The notes under the pieces were generated by a model. It saw nothing but the letters and a program-made list of their open reading frames with translations. It did not search any database and had not been told where the DNA came from. A DNA stretch of 64,000 bases, taken from NCBI GenBank assembly GCA_017979445.1, contig CM030716.1, positions 11,738,276 through 11,802,275 on the forward strand, in the 5' to 3' direction. Shown in pieces: positions 53,455-64,000 of the stretch (the stretch's first letter is position 1; each line of letters begins with the position of its first letter). The position numbers were made by a program, and so were the translations under genes. The DNA comes from Akebia trifoliata (lineage: Eukaryota > Streptophyta > Magnoliopsida > Ranunculales > Lardizabalaceae).

Positions 53455-54615
53455 ATAAGCACTTCATTACTCTTCCACCCCGAGTAGGTAGAGTAGAACT
53501 CTTAGAAAATCGTTCATTACTCTTCCACCCCAAGTAGGTAGAGCAGGACTCCTAGACAATCGTTTATTACTCTTCCACCCTGAGTAGGTAGAGTAGAACT
53601 CTCAGACAAACAGTTCATTACTCTTTCACCCTGAGTAGGTAGAGTAGAACTCTCAGAAAATCATTCATTACTCTTCTACCCCGAGTAGGTAGAGTAGAAC
53701 TCTTAGAAAATAGTTCATTACTCTTTCACCCCGAGAAGGTAGAGTAGGACTCTCAGACAACAATTCATTACTCTTTCACCGCGAGTAGGTAGAGTAGAAC
53801 TTCTCAGAAAAATGTTCATTACTCTTCCACCCTGAATAAGTAGAGTAGGACTCCCAGATAAATAGTTCATTACTCTTTCACCCCGAGTAGGTAGAATAGA
53901 ACTCCCAGAAAATCGTTCATTACTCTTCCACCCCGAGTAGGTAGAGTAGAACTCCCAGACAACAGTTCATTACTCTTCCACCCCGAGTAGGTAGAGTAGG
54001 ACTCTTAGACAAAAGGTTCATTACTCTTTCACCCTGAGTAGGTAGAGTAGAACTCTCAAAAAAATAGTTCATTACTCTTTCACCCCGAGAAGGTAGAGTA
54101 GGACTCTCAGACAACAATTCATTACTCTTTCACCGCGAGTAGGTAGAGTAAAACTTCTCAGAAAAATGTTCATTACTCTTCCACCCTGAATAAGTAGAGT
54201 AGGACTCCCAGATAAATAGTTCATTACTCTTTCACCCCGAGTAGGTAGAATAGAACTCCCAGAAAATCGTTCATTACTCTTCCACCCCGAGTAGGTAGAG
54301 TAGAACTCCCAGACAACAGTTCATTACTCTTCCACCCCGAGTAGGTAGAGTAGGACTCTTAGACAAAAGGTTCATTACTCTTTCACCCTGAGTAGGTAGA
54401 GTAGAACTCTCAAAAAAATAGTTCATTACTCTCTCACCCCGAGTAGGTAGAGTAGAACTCCTAGAAAAAAAAAAGTTTATTACTCTTTCACCCCGAGTAG
54501 GTAGAGTAAAACTCTCAAAAAATAAGTCTGTTACACTTTCACCCCGAGTAGGTAGAGTAAAACTCTCAAAAAATAAGTCTGTTACTCTTTCACCCAGGGT
54601 AGGTAGAGTAAGACA
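53455..54615 (+). repeat. 59-bp tandem repeat array with a 354-bp higher-order unit
   Basis: About 19-20 units of TTCATTACTCTTCCACCCCG, AGTAGGTAGAGTAGAACTC and TCAGACAA. A six-unit block (53722-54075) is repeated almost exactly at 54076-54429 (period 354 bp, judged from the shared CACCGCGAGTAGG at 53778 and 54132). The single-unit differences are preserved between blocks, so the block duplicated recently. Arrays in this position are typical of TAT elements. Confidence 0.92.
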
Positions 54616-55053
54616 TTCAACTTTTGCTCAGATTATGCTCAAATTATGCTCAGACCTTATGCTCAGTTATGCTCAGTATATGCTCATATTTTACTCAATT
54701 TTTAATTCATAATTTCCTCAGGTTTTGTTCAGATTTTATTACCCAGTTTTCCATCAATAAGTTTGTTATCCTCTCATCATGAATGCGTTGAATGGAGATG
54801 CATTTTTTTAAAATCATCACTACACTATTGCACACACATGCACTTGCATCAGTCAAGGAGAATTTCCAAAATTCAAGGATCTGACATTTTTAGTCCAAGG
54901 AGAGGTTACCCTTAAGGATCTAGACGCATTGAAAAATTGCCGAATCAGACTACAAAATGAGCTGTCACTAGCTTTGGCATTCGGATGTCGTACTATCTAT
55001 CACAATAGATTGGCCATCTAGTTTGCTCCCACCCTCTGCCAAAGAGGGGCATC
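54616..55053 (+). other. 3' untranslated end and polypurine tract
   Basis: A short TATGCTCAG-type microsatellite (54628-54690) is followed by unique sequence and CCAAAGAGGGGCATC directly before the 3' LTR. AAAGAGGGGC is the polypurine tract. Confidence 0.75.
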
Positions 55054-58000
55054 TGTAGACACCCCATTTTTGCATCTACCTAATTCGACAATTCGTCACC
55101 TGATTACCGTGAATTCCTAATGATGATAGCGAAGAACTCGAAAGCTTGTGAGTATTGTCCTTGATTCCTTCTGTTTCCAATCTTTTCATCTCCCCTACTC
55201 GTTACGACTCGACATAGAAATTTACACACGCTTAGGATCGCCGCACGTTACACCCAATTTAGCAAGCACGCACGCTTAGGTTCGCTACACAGTTCGATAA
55301 TCTAGAGTCCTCGCCACGTTAGGAAAATACGACTTTGAAACATAGAAATAATCACGTCGGGACTGAAAGAAACTTCACGTTAAAATTCGTAAAAATCTAC
55401 AAAAATTTGTAAAAATTGATGAAATGACGAAAATACCCCTCATAAATTTCGGACCCCCGAAAGACTTCGAAAGTACCTCCATTGCACTAAGAACATGATT
55501 TTGAGTCTAACGGGACCCAAACTGACGAAAACAGATAAATTTAGGAAAAGTCATAAAAATGATCGAAATGCCCATCGACCTCCAAACTCAACTTAGAGAT
55601 CTTGATCCTTAGAAAAATGTAATAAAAATCAAAATCAAATTTAAAATCCAATTTAATAAAAATTAAAATCAAATTAAACAATTAAACGATTAAAACTTAA
55701 AATCAAATTAAAAATTAAACAATTAAAATCAAATTCAAAATTAAATAATTAAACAATTAAAATTAAATAATTAAACAATTAAAATTAAAATCAAACAACC
55801 GATCAAATTAAAATTAAAACGTAATCAACAAATTAAATACAATAAAAAAAGTTTTAAAAATCGATCGACCAATAAAAAAATTTCAGTTAATTAATCAACC
55901 AATAAAAAAAATGTCAAATTCAATCGATCAACCAAATAAAACATAAATCAAATGGCCAAGTAAAAATCAAATTAAATTTTTTAGCCAAACTCAAAATAAA
56001 AACTAATCAATTAATAAAACTTAAAATTAAAAAATTAATCAACAAATAAAAACTTAAAACAAAAATTAACCAATCGATAAAATGAAAATTAAATCGACCA
56101 ACCGTAACTCGACAACAAGAGACCACCATCGTGTGCGAGTAGCGTAGAATCATCTCACCATCATTCTCCAAAAGGAAATAATAAAAAAAAAAAAGGGAAA
56201 GACGTGTAAAAGAAGAAAAAAATTTAGAAAGTTTTTTTATATAAAAAAGGACGTCTCCTTCTTCTTCCGGCTCTCGAACGTCCTTTGGCTCTGTGCACGT
56301 CTCTCTCCTTGCTCGATCTTCTTCTCCAATGGCTCTCTCCTCTACAGGTTGATCCCTCTCCTCCTTGTGAAGTCTCCACGTCTTCTCCTCACAGCCTCTC
56401 TCTTTGCTGCACTGCACTTCATCCTCTCCACTTACTTGTAACACTGCCCACTCCATTAATGCCCCAACCCTCACCCCTCACGTTCTGCAAAACAGCCAAC
56501 CCTTGTTACTCAAACGTGAGAAGGGGCTTCCTCTCTTAAAAAACGTGGCTTTTTTTCACTTATTCTTCCTTATTAAATCTGTCACTCACGTCCCTGCTGC
56601 CCTCTTCAACTCATTACTCTAACAACCTTTGCATCTCCCAGCCCTTTCTCAATCTTCAACTCCCTTCAACCAACCCTCTCTCCAACGTCTTTCTGCAATT
56701 TTTCTCTCCTATTTCTCCTCTCTCTATTTTGGACAGCAACAAAAGAAGAGGGAGAAAGATAAGAGAGACGAAAGGCATCTTGTTGCCCACTCTATCTCCC
56801 TCATTCCATTGCAGCCAACGTGACCCATCCAAGATAGTAACATTTACCAGCCTCCAACCTTGTTGCAGCCATCCCACATTATTCTCAGTCCATGTCTCTG
56901 CCCAACTCACTCTTGGATTAGTAGCACAACGTCCCAGTCCTCTTTGTCACGTTTTCTACATCAACCAATCATCCTAAATTCACTGCTGCAACAGCATTCA
57001 ACAGCCCAGCCCCAGCAGCTCTTACAGCGACAGCTCCGAGTCTTATTTTCCAGCACCTTTTCTTTCCGTAGAAAGCCGCAACAACTCCTCTCTCCAGCAC
57101 TCACATCTCCACTGCCACAGTGCACGCAAGTCCTCGCATATCTGAAGGAATTGACTCTCGTCATTTTTTTTATTTTTCCTATAGGTGAGTTTATCTTGGG
57201 TTCGTTTTTATTTGCATTCGAGCTTTCTTCTCATTTTTCATGGCATGCTTTTTAGTGTATGGGTAGAGTCAAGATGATTTTTTTTCGTATTTGTATATTG
57301 TGGCATATCGATGAGCTTAAAAGGGAGTTTTTACGTTTTTTTTTTATAATCTGTTTTGCATGTTGATAGGTGTTTTATATCTTTTTCTATAGTTTTCCAT
57401 TTTTATTTTATTTGTTTTCGGTATGTTTTAGGATTAAAAGAATGATTAGGTGTTCTTCATATTTTCCTTTGTTTTTGCATATCAATAGGTGGGAAAATAT
57501 TTATATAGTGTTTTTTTTTATATATATTTTTTATTTTCTTTTTGCATGTCGATAGGGCTTGGATAACGTTTTTATCCTTTAGTTTATTTTATGTAAGTTT
57601 CTAAGTGTTTTATTCATTTTTGTATATTGATAGGATTAGGAGTTTCTTTACATTTATTTTTGCATGTTAGTAGGATTAGGGGATGTTTTTTTTTATATAT
57701 CATGATCGCTATGCTCGAATTGGATTTACATGATTTGTGATGATATTCAAGCTCATCTATTATTTTGAGAATTGGTTAAATGTGAATTTTTCTCAAATTT
57801 TGAGATTTTGTATGCATTGGTATTGATTAATCTCCAATTTGGCAAGTACAATGATATGGACTCTTTCATTGTTATCGTGTTACTTTCTAATTTGGTGATT
57901 CGTCATTACCTCATAATTTTCTAATTCAGAAATTTTTATTCATGATTTTATTTTGAAAAATCAATATTCGGAATGTTCTAATCTGAGAATTGCATGATCT

Positions 58001-58800
58001 TCTATTTTAGGAAAACACATATTTCTAAGTTTCTATGTTAGAAATTTCACATTCTAACAATTTCCTAATTTAGAAGATTTTATATTTTTCTATTCAAAAG
58101 TTCATGTTCACAGATTTGAAAATTTTTAATTCGAAAATTTGATCTTTTTCGAAAATCTTTTATTTTGGAAAATGTATCTTTTGAAATTTCTAATTTGGGA
58201 ATTCAGCATATATCTCTTGAATTCTAATTTAGGAAATTTCACATTCCTAATTTGGAAATATTATAAGTCCCAATTTAGCAGGTTTCTATTTGTAATTTTT
58301 CCATTTAGAATATTCTCATGAGTTTCTATTTTGGACAGCTTGGGAAATACTTGCAGGTGGAATTTCTTAATTGATTTTATGTCATGGAACTAATTAGGGC
58401 TTTTTCAAACACTTCCATATTTTATGGAATTCAAAGAATGATCATGTAATAATTGGGACTATTTTAGCCATAGGATTTGTTTGGCAAATCCAACATAAAT
58501 TGATGATGATGATCAGACTGTGACCTTGACAGTAGTCTTTGTATGTTGGCCATAGGATGATTTTGGATCGTAGTAGAGACCGATCATCTTGATCGGGCGG
58601 GTTCGGTGCCTAACACCTTCCAAAACCCGTAATCTGACCCCTTACCCATATCTTTGATCCGTGGATCGATCCATATCCATTTGGAGTTATTTATGGTTAC
58701 TAGACCTAAATTAAGTGGCGACTCCCATTTCTCAAAAGTCCCCCATTTACAAATCGGACCCCTATCCACTATTTAGTGAAGAAGGGTTGAAGCGATTTCA
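55054..58800 (+). repeat. TAT/Ogre-like 3' LTR (copy C)
   Basis: TGTAGACACCCC...GCGATTTCA, collinear with copy B: A-rich tract 55620-56080, TATATAAAA at about 56239, leader 56250-57180, motif arrays 57300-57690 and 57830-58340. CCTAC follows. Confidence 0.92.
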
Positions 58801-59816
58801 CCTACCAATCTCTATACGATAGGATTGAAGAATGTGTATAGAAATCAAGATGATTGACACAGAAATCGAAGCAAATCTGATGTCAAGATGACTAATGTTT
58901 AATAGAATCTGGTGGTTTTGAAGATCTCGATGACATCGTCATTTTTCCCTTATGCGACAAAGGATAATTTGGGCTCGAAATAGATGAAATCTGAGGTTAA
59001 AGGTTCGAAACTCCCATTATATTTTCGACTATTTTTCGATGAAACAGGAAGAAAAAGAAAAAAAAATGGGTAGATTTTGTAGACTTCGATGCTGTAGACA
59101 TTTTTCCATTCTTCATCGGGCGTCGACGGCATCTCGTTTGTAACGAATCTAAGACTCAAAGTTGGTTGAAATCAACATTCTAAAAATCGTATGGGTTGAC
59201 TAGTTTTGAACGACTCAAGAGATGATGAATAGTGAATTTCATTAAAAAAAATTTATATAAGTTGGCGGGACGAAATTAGTATTTTCGACATTATTTTAGA
59301 TTCCAAAAGTGACGAGTGAATAATCTATTTTTAATAACTCTTTGTTTCAGATCTAATGGCATGGTCAGATTCTACAAATTATATATTTAACAAATATTCA
59401 CTTTTTCGGACCGGTGGAACCCTAAAATTGACATTGTTTCTGTTTTTTATAATAATTTGACTTTTTGAGTTCCAAAAATGACGAGTAAATACTCCATTTT
59501 CTATAAATTTTCGTTGTGGATCCAATGATGTCATTGGATTTTTAAAATTCTTACTCTAGTAAATATTCATTTTTTTAGTCTGGTATAGTTCGAAAATCGA
59601 GGATTTTGGAATTTTTTGTTTGGACTCTCATTTGAGTATACTTACAGGCTAAAGTATATTTTTTGGTCATTTTGAATCTAATGCTGAGGTCAGATTTCAT
59701 TAAAAATAACCAGAATAAAATCATAAAGTTTTACCCTAAGTCCCACTTTCAAAATTTTCTCAAAATTTCACTATTTATTTTCTTCGAGATACGAATAAAA
59801 AACTTGGGATTTTACA
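58801..59816 (+). mobile_element. Outer long LTR, segment 3 of 3
   Basis: Continues from CCTACCAATCTCTATACG (compare CCTTACAATCTCTATGC at 42350) to the LTR end TTGGGATTTTACA at 59816, parallel to 42350-43395 of the inner copy. The outer LTR totals about 2.9 kb once insertions are removed, close to the inner copy. Confidence 0.83.
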
Positions 59817-60530
59817 ATTTTGATGGTTTCATCAACTTGCGACTAATGTCACATTCAAAAATATGTCCCCTTTGTCAGAGATGAGGAAGCTATTGGAGCT
59901 AAGTGTACACATGATTCAAGTTTCCTCCTCAAAATATGTTATTATGTGCTAGACTAAACCTCCAAAAGGTTGGCTAAAGTTTAACATTGATGGAGATTGC
60001 AAACTAAATTCTAGTCAAGTTGGTGGGGGTGGCATTCTTCGAGATGAAAGTGGGGAAATGATCAAGGCGGGGTATTGATTTTATGGAGAATCTTTTAACA
60101 ACTTAGTAAAGTGTGGAACCCTTTTTGAAGCCTTGGTAGCTTTCAACTTGAAGGATGTGAATGTCTCAATTGAAATAGATTCTTCTTTATTGTTGGTTAA
60201 ATCCATTAATGGAGGCAACTATCCATGAAGATTGCATCAATGGTTAGTTAAGATCAAGCAAAGACTTTCGAGAGTCAATTGGAAGATTCGTCATGTTTGG
60301 AGGGAAAGTAATTCAGTAACTGATGCTCTTTCGAATTATGCCATTGTCAGCAGCTCATCTAACTTGGTTGAAGATGGAGCTAATTTTCCTTTGATGTCCA
60401 GACAATGTCTAAGAGGAGATAAATTGCCTCACCCGATTATTCGAGTTGTAAACTTATTCGAGATAACTCCCTTTGTAATTTTATCTATATGAATATACAT
60501 TTGCTTTCTTAGCAAAAAATAATAATTATA
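59817..60530 (+). pseudogene. LINE 3' fragment with RNase H domain
   Basis: Frames read PPKGWLKFNIDGDC (59959-60000), GGGGILRDESGEMI, LVKCGTLFEALVAF, IEIDSSLLLVKSING and, from 60232, RHVWRESNSVTDALSNYA. These are the RVT_3-type RNase H motifs at the C-terminus of plant LINE ORF2. Two TGA codons replace TGG. The 3' end is an A-rich AGCAAAAAATAATAATTA around 60510-60530, consistent with a LINE tail. Confidence 0.8.
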
Positions 60531-61254
60531 TTAAAATATATAACTACATAAGAAATAATATATCTTTTGTAGATATTCCAAATTGTGTGAAAAATGTCAA
60601 AATCGGGCAAAAAAAATCCAAATTTGAAAAGGATAGAACAATGAGGCAAAAGGTAAATAGATGTGACTGCATTTCAAGAACTTACATGAAAAATTCTTGT
60701 ATGTCTCAACCCCAAGTGCCAGCCTTAAGAATTCATGTCCCTACTCCAAGTGCCTAACTTAGATAATTACTTGAGGTCTTTATAAATATGTGAGGTTCAA
60801 AAGGGTTTTGACCTTATCTATGTAAGTTTAGGAGTTGTCATCATTCAAAGAGATAAGGTGTGAATGGAAATCATAAAAGATATTTTAAAATCATTTTTAG
60901 GTTTGTAGTAACTCAAATCTGATCTAATCATAGCATTTAAGGGTAAGGAGATTCAATTGTGAGACAAGAAAGGTGTTAGGCATCTCATCTCACCCTCCAA
61001 GTTAGTGGTTACCAAAGGTTGGCCAAAAGTGAAGTATAAAAGATTTTTTTGTTGTTGAGATTTTTGAAGTTAGAGGAGATATAAGAAGTTAAGAATTAAC
61101 TAGACAATAGTCCGACTTATAAAATCACAAAAATGGGTCAATGAGCAAGTCATATATAAAAGTATATGCTTGCTAAAAAAAATTGTGGGCTTGAGATTTT
61201 GGTGCAAATCCACTTATTTTACCCTTTTAGCCTCCTAACACTTATGTATTCACT
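60531..61254. other. Unassigned AT-rich DNA
   Basis: No gene or element boundary recognised. Confidence 0.4.
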
Positions 61255-61440
61255 AAGGGCCTGTTTGTTAAACTGAAAAAAATAAGTGTTAAAAGACTTT
61301 AAGCACTGAAACTTATAAACTCTGAATTTAAGTGCTGAAAAAGTTATTTGTTTAGATGTCAAAATAGTACTGAAAACGTTCTTTGTTTAGATGTCAAAAG
61401 TGCTAAAACTTATAAACTCTGCATTTAAGCGTTAAATGCA
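61255..61440 (+). repeat. Left end of a hAT-like non-autonomous element
   Basis: AAGGGCCTGTTTGTTAAACT resembles the GGGCCTGTTTGG terminal motif of plant hAT-type MITEs. The following sequence has internal repeats (AAGTGCTGAAAAAG, TTTGTTTAGATGTCAAAA twice, AACTTATAAACTCTG twice). No matching right end (AACAGGCCC) was found, so it is truncated or misassigned. Confidence 0.4.
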
Positions 61441-64000
61441 CAGAATCATATTTATTACATATTGTTGAAAATTGGTAAATTATCTATTTTACCCCTACAA
61501 TCACATTATACATTATTTGCATGTTTAAAATGTTTATTTCTTATTAAACGCAATAAAACATATTATTTCTTATAAAATTAAAATACAATTTATTTTTAAA
61601 CAATAAATAATACTCTATTTTCAATTTCTAAACAATAATTTTAATTTCTAAAACCCCACAATTTTCAAATTAAAACTAATAATGTCATACAAGCCAGAAA
61701 ATTTTGAAATCAACATTGTTATATAATCCATCAATATTTTGAATTCAACACTGTCATACCCAACAAAATAACCTTATTTCATATATTCACACTACTAAGA
61801 TGATTTGCAATCTGAACTCGTAAGGTATTTATGAATGCTTGTTCAGATTGTCTAAACTACTCTTCCACATCGAAATAAATATTTTCACCATTAGTTATTT
61901 CCAAAAGAATATCTTTATCACCGTATTAATGAAAAAGTTCATCAATTATCGAAATTATATGTCATTTTTTTGTCAAATAGATTACCATGTTGGCAATCCA
62001 ACACCACAGCCCTCTAGACTTCAAGTAAAACTCAGATTTAATATATATATATGGCTTGATCCAAGGTTTTGAAAATGGATGGCTATCAAACTTCCACTGA
62101 AGTCCCAAATTTAAAATTAAAATTCATGAATAAATATAATATTTTTTTTTGTTCAAAATTCATAGAATTTTGTCTTCTATAATTCTAGTGTATCAAATCT
62201 TGTTTTTGGAAGCCATAAGGTAAGCTCAAGGACTTTTGGTAAGTAAGGCTAGTCTTACTCTAATGAAACAGTATTTAACATTTTTACAAATATTTTAGAT
62301 ACCTCCTTATATTCTTTAAATCGATGACATGCCTCTTGAATTTGGTGTTTTCCTATAGACTAATTGGAAATGACCACTATGCCCTGATTGAAAATAACCC
62401 TAATACCCCTATCACTATTATCATTATCACTCACCACTATCACAACAATCATCATCACAGTCATTGTCATTATCATCATCTCATTACTCTTATCATTATT
62501 ATCATTACCACCTTCATCGTCATCTCATCCAAGAGGTTGAAGATGACTAGGTTTGGAAGACAAATCAATGATTTTGAAGTATTTATTTATTTATTTAGTT
62601 GATAATTGAAGACGAAAATCAAGGGGCATGACAACAAAGTGAAAATAGATTAAACATATAGTTTATCCTATATGTTAGCAACTTTATTAGAGATATTATT
62701 ATCCAACCATCGTTTGCAATCATGAACCAAACATTGACATACAAGGAAACTATTATTAACAGTCGACCATAGTTAATACTTAGCCCCCATTGGCCAAAAC
62801 TTCTAACTCTGCCCCTATTTGATGCCCTTTTTTTCTTAAGGAATGACACCATTCTTGTTTATTTGTCATCATTTTCATCAAATCTTCATCGTGTTTACTT
62901 ATACATATTACACACACAAACACTCACATTCCATGGTAGTGATGAATTGTCTCTGTAAAAATACACCACTTAATTTCTAGCTTACATTAGTATACCCTTT
63001 CCAAGGAAACATTTCATCCATCTCAATGCATTCATAAGGCAAATCATGGTCAAGGTAATTTTTTCTAATGGGATAGCCTTCATGTCCTTTGCCAACATCA
63101 TCAACTCCCTCTTTAGGAGTTCATTTGGAACATATTTTGTTTATAGTAGAATAGGTTCAAGAGAGGTTATGTTTGTGGAATAGACTCTAAAACCTAATTA
63201 AGTAACTATCAATTGTGTACATGCATTCCTATGACAAAAGCATTTTTAATGGGATATTCTTCCCCAATAAAATTATTCCCCATGTCTTTTTCTAAGATCA
63301 AGCATTGCATTGCATGCACACACTAAATATCACCATAGATTACCAATGCACTCTTGTACTCATCCATGTGTGTACTTTCATTGAGTCTTATCATCATTAT
63401 TCACTTGAATTTGCATATTATCTCCATATTGAACTTTTATTTATAAAAAAAAAAAAAAAAAATTTAAATGGCGAGTTAATAGGTAACTATTCGAAGGTGG
63501 AAATGGGGGGTTCCTAATACCTTCACTACCTTTAATCAAATCTCTGTACCTAGATTCTAAGTTAAGAACAAGTACCTTAGACCATCAATTAATTTATAAG
63601 TAAACATTTTTATTTTTTTGGAAAATTACATTTGGGGGACCATTCACGCTCAATTCAATATTGCATGGTTGCAACTACACACAAGTAGCAATCGCCACAT
63701 TTATACCAAACATGATTATTAATTTGAAGGTCAAATTTTTTGCAACCTATATTTACCATCCATTCGTAATTTATATAATACTATTTGTTAACATGCACCT
63801 TGAATTATAAAAATACAAGATATACCCAATATCCATCTCATACATGTAAACACTTTAGGCTACATTATTTGTTACCATTTCCTCTCTCTAGAATCTCCCA
63901 TTTTAATCCTAATTAAATCCTCTCAATATTAGAAAGTGGTTATAAATCCAACTAAGTTTTTAATTATAATTATGATTTGCAAGAAATTATGGCAGCCTTG
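61441..64000. other. Unassigned AT-rich DNA to the window edge
   Basis: No coding frame with family motifs. It contains an imperfect ATC/ATT trinucleotide stretch at about 62395-62525, whose + strand frame gives a His/Ile-rich artefact, and an A-run near 63447-63463. No promoter, RNA gene or element end is evident. Confidence 0.4.

Larger units (their letters stand above)
44268..58800 (+). mobile_element. TAT/Ogre-like LTR retrotransposon, gag retained, most of pol lost
   Basis: 14,533 bp with a perfect 5-bp target duplication CCTAC (44263-44267, 58801-58805). LTRs are 44268-47963 and 55054-58800 (3,696 and 3,747 bp, about 93 per cent alike over the first 130 bases by eye). The primer site at 47965-47982 is TGGCGACTCCACTGGGGA, the tRNA-Arg type reported for Ogre elements. 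The polypurine tract is AAAGAGGGGC at 55041-55050. The 7.1 kb interior has gag-like frames, the start of the protease/reverse-transcriptase linker, then no reverse transcriptase, RNase H or integrase, and finally two tandem repeat blocks. It is therefore a non-autonomous large derivative that would depend on enzymes from elsewhere. The host sequence is the outer LTR at 39417-59816. Confidence 0.92.

Noticed and set aside
53455..54615. Regular repeats resembling a CRISPR array
   Set aside because: Units of 59 bp are directly abutted with no unique spacers, the genome is a plant, and the block is internal to an LTR retrotransposon. It is a tandem repeat.
62324..62602. His/Ile-rich 92-codon frame
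   Set aside because: Produced by an imperfect ATC/ATT/CAC trinucleotide repeat and not a gene.

Overview
This is nuclear DNA from a flowering plant. It is AT-rich, has spliceosomal GT-AG introns, carries a cytochrome P450 of the plant CYP85 clan, and is otherwise filled with nested plant retrotransposons (Tork/TNT1-type Copia, TAT/Ogre-type Gypsy, a LINE) and small inverted-repeat elements. I cannot name the species. No rRNA, tRNA, CRISPR array or prokaryotic operon is visible.

The one gene that looks functional is a three-exon P450 on the + strand (coding start 16912, stop 33962). Exons 16912-17866, 20438-20625 and 33666-33962 join in frame to 479 residues, with every P450 signature motif present. 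It resembles CYP718. Intron 1 (2.6 kb) holds a Copia remnant. Intron 2 is 13.0 kb and holds a cluster of four foldback elements, a complete 9.1 kb TAT-lineage Gypsy element in antisense orientation, and two MITE-like inverted repeats.

Layout. 1-5.5 kb: unassigned DNA plus a decayed plant-mobile-domain-like gene (about 2.4-4.1 kb). 5514-14238: a Copia element on the - strand (TSD GATTA) whose 3' LTR was later hit by a TAT-type element, now a 3.9 kb solo LTR (5826-9757). 14.2-16.9 kb: P450 upstream region with two related MITE-like foldbacks, one interrupted by another inverted-repeat element. 16.9-34.0 kb: the P450. 34.9-60.5 kb: a LINE broken into three visible pieces by (a) a rearranged, internally deleted Copia (35191-38446) and (b) a 2.9 kb LTR (39417-59816). 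That LTR holds a solo LTR of its own family (40412-43395) and a 14.5 kb TAT/Ogre-like element (44268-58800, TSD CCTAC) with 3.7 kb LTRs that keeps gag but has lost most of pol. 60.5-64 kb: AT-rich DNA with no gene recognised.

Nothing here looks like a new defence or metabolic system. The more unusual items are the P450 kept intact around a 13 kb transposon-filled intron, the cluster of double-palindrome foldbacks inside it, the quasi-periodic short-motif arrays inside the long LTRs, a 354-bp higher-order tandem repeat, and the order of insertions, which can be read from the nesting.
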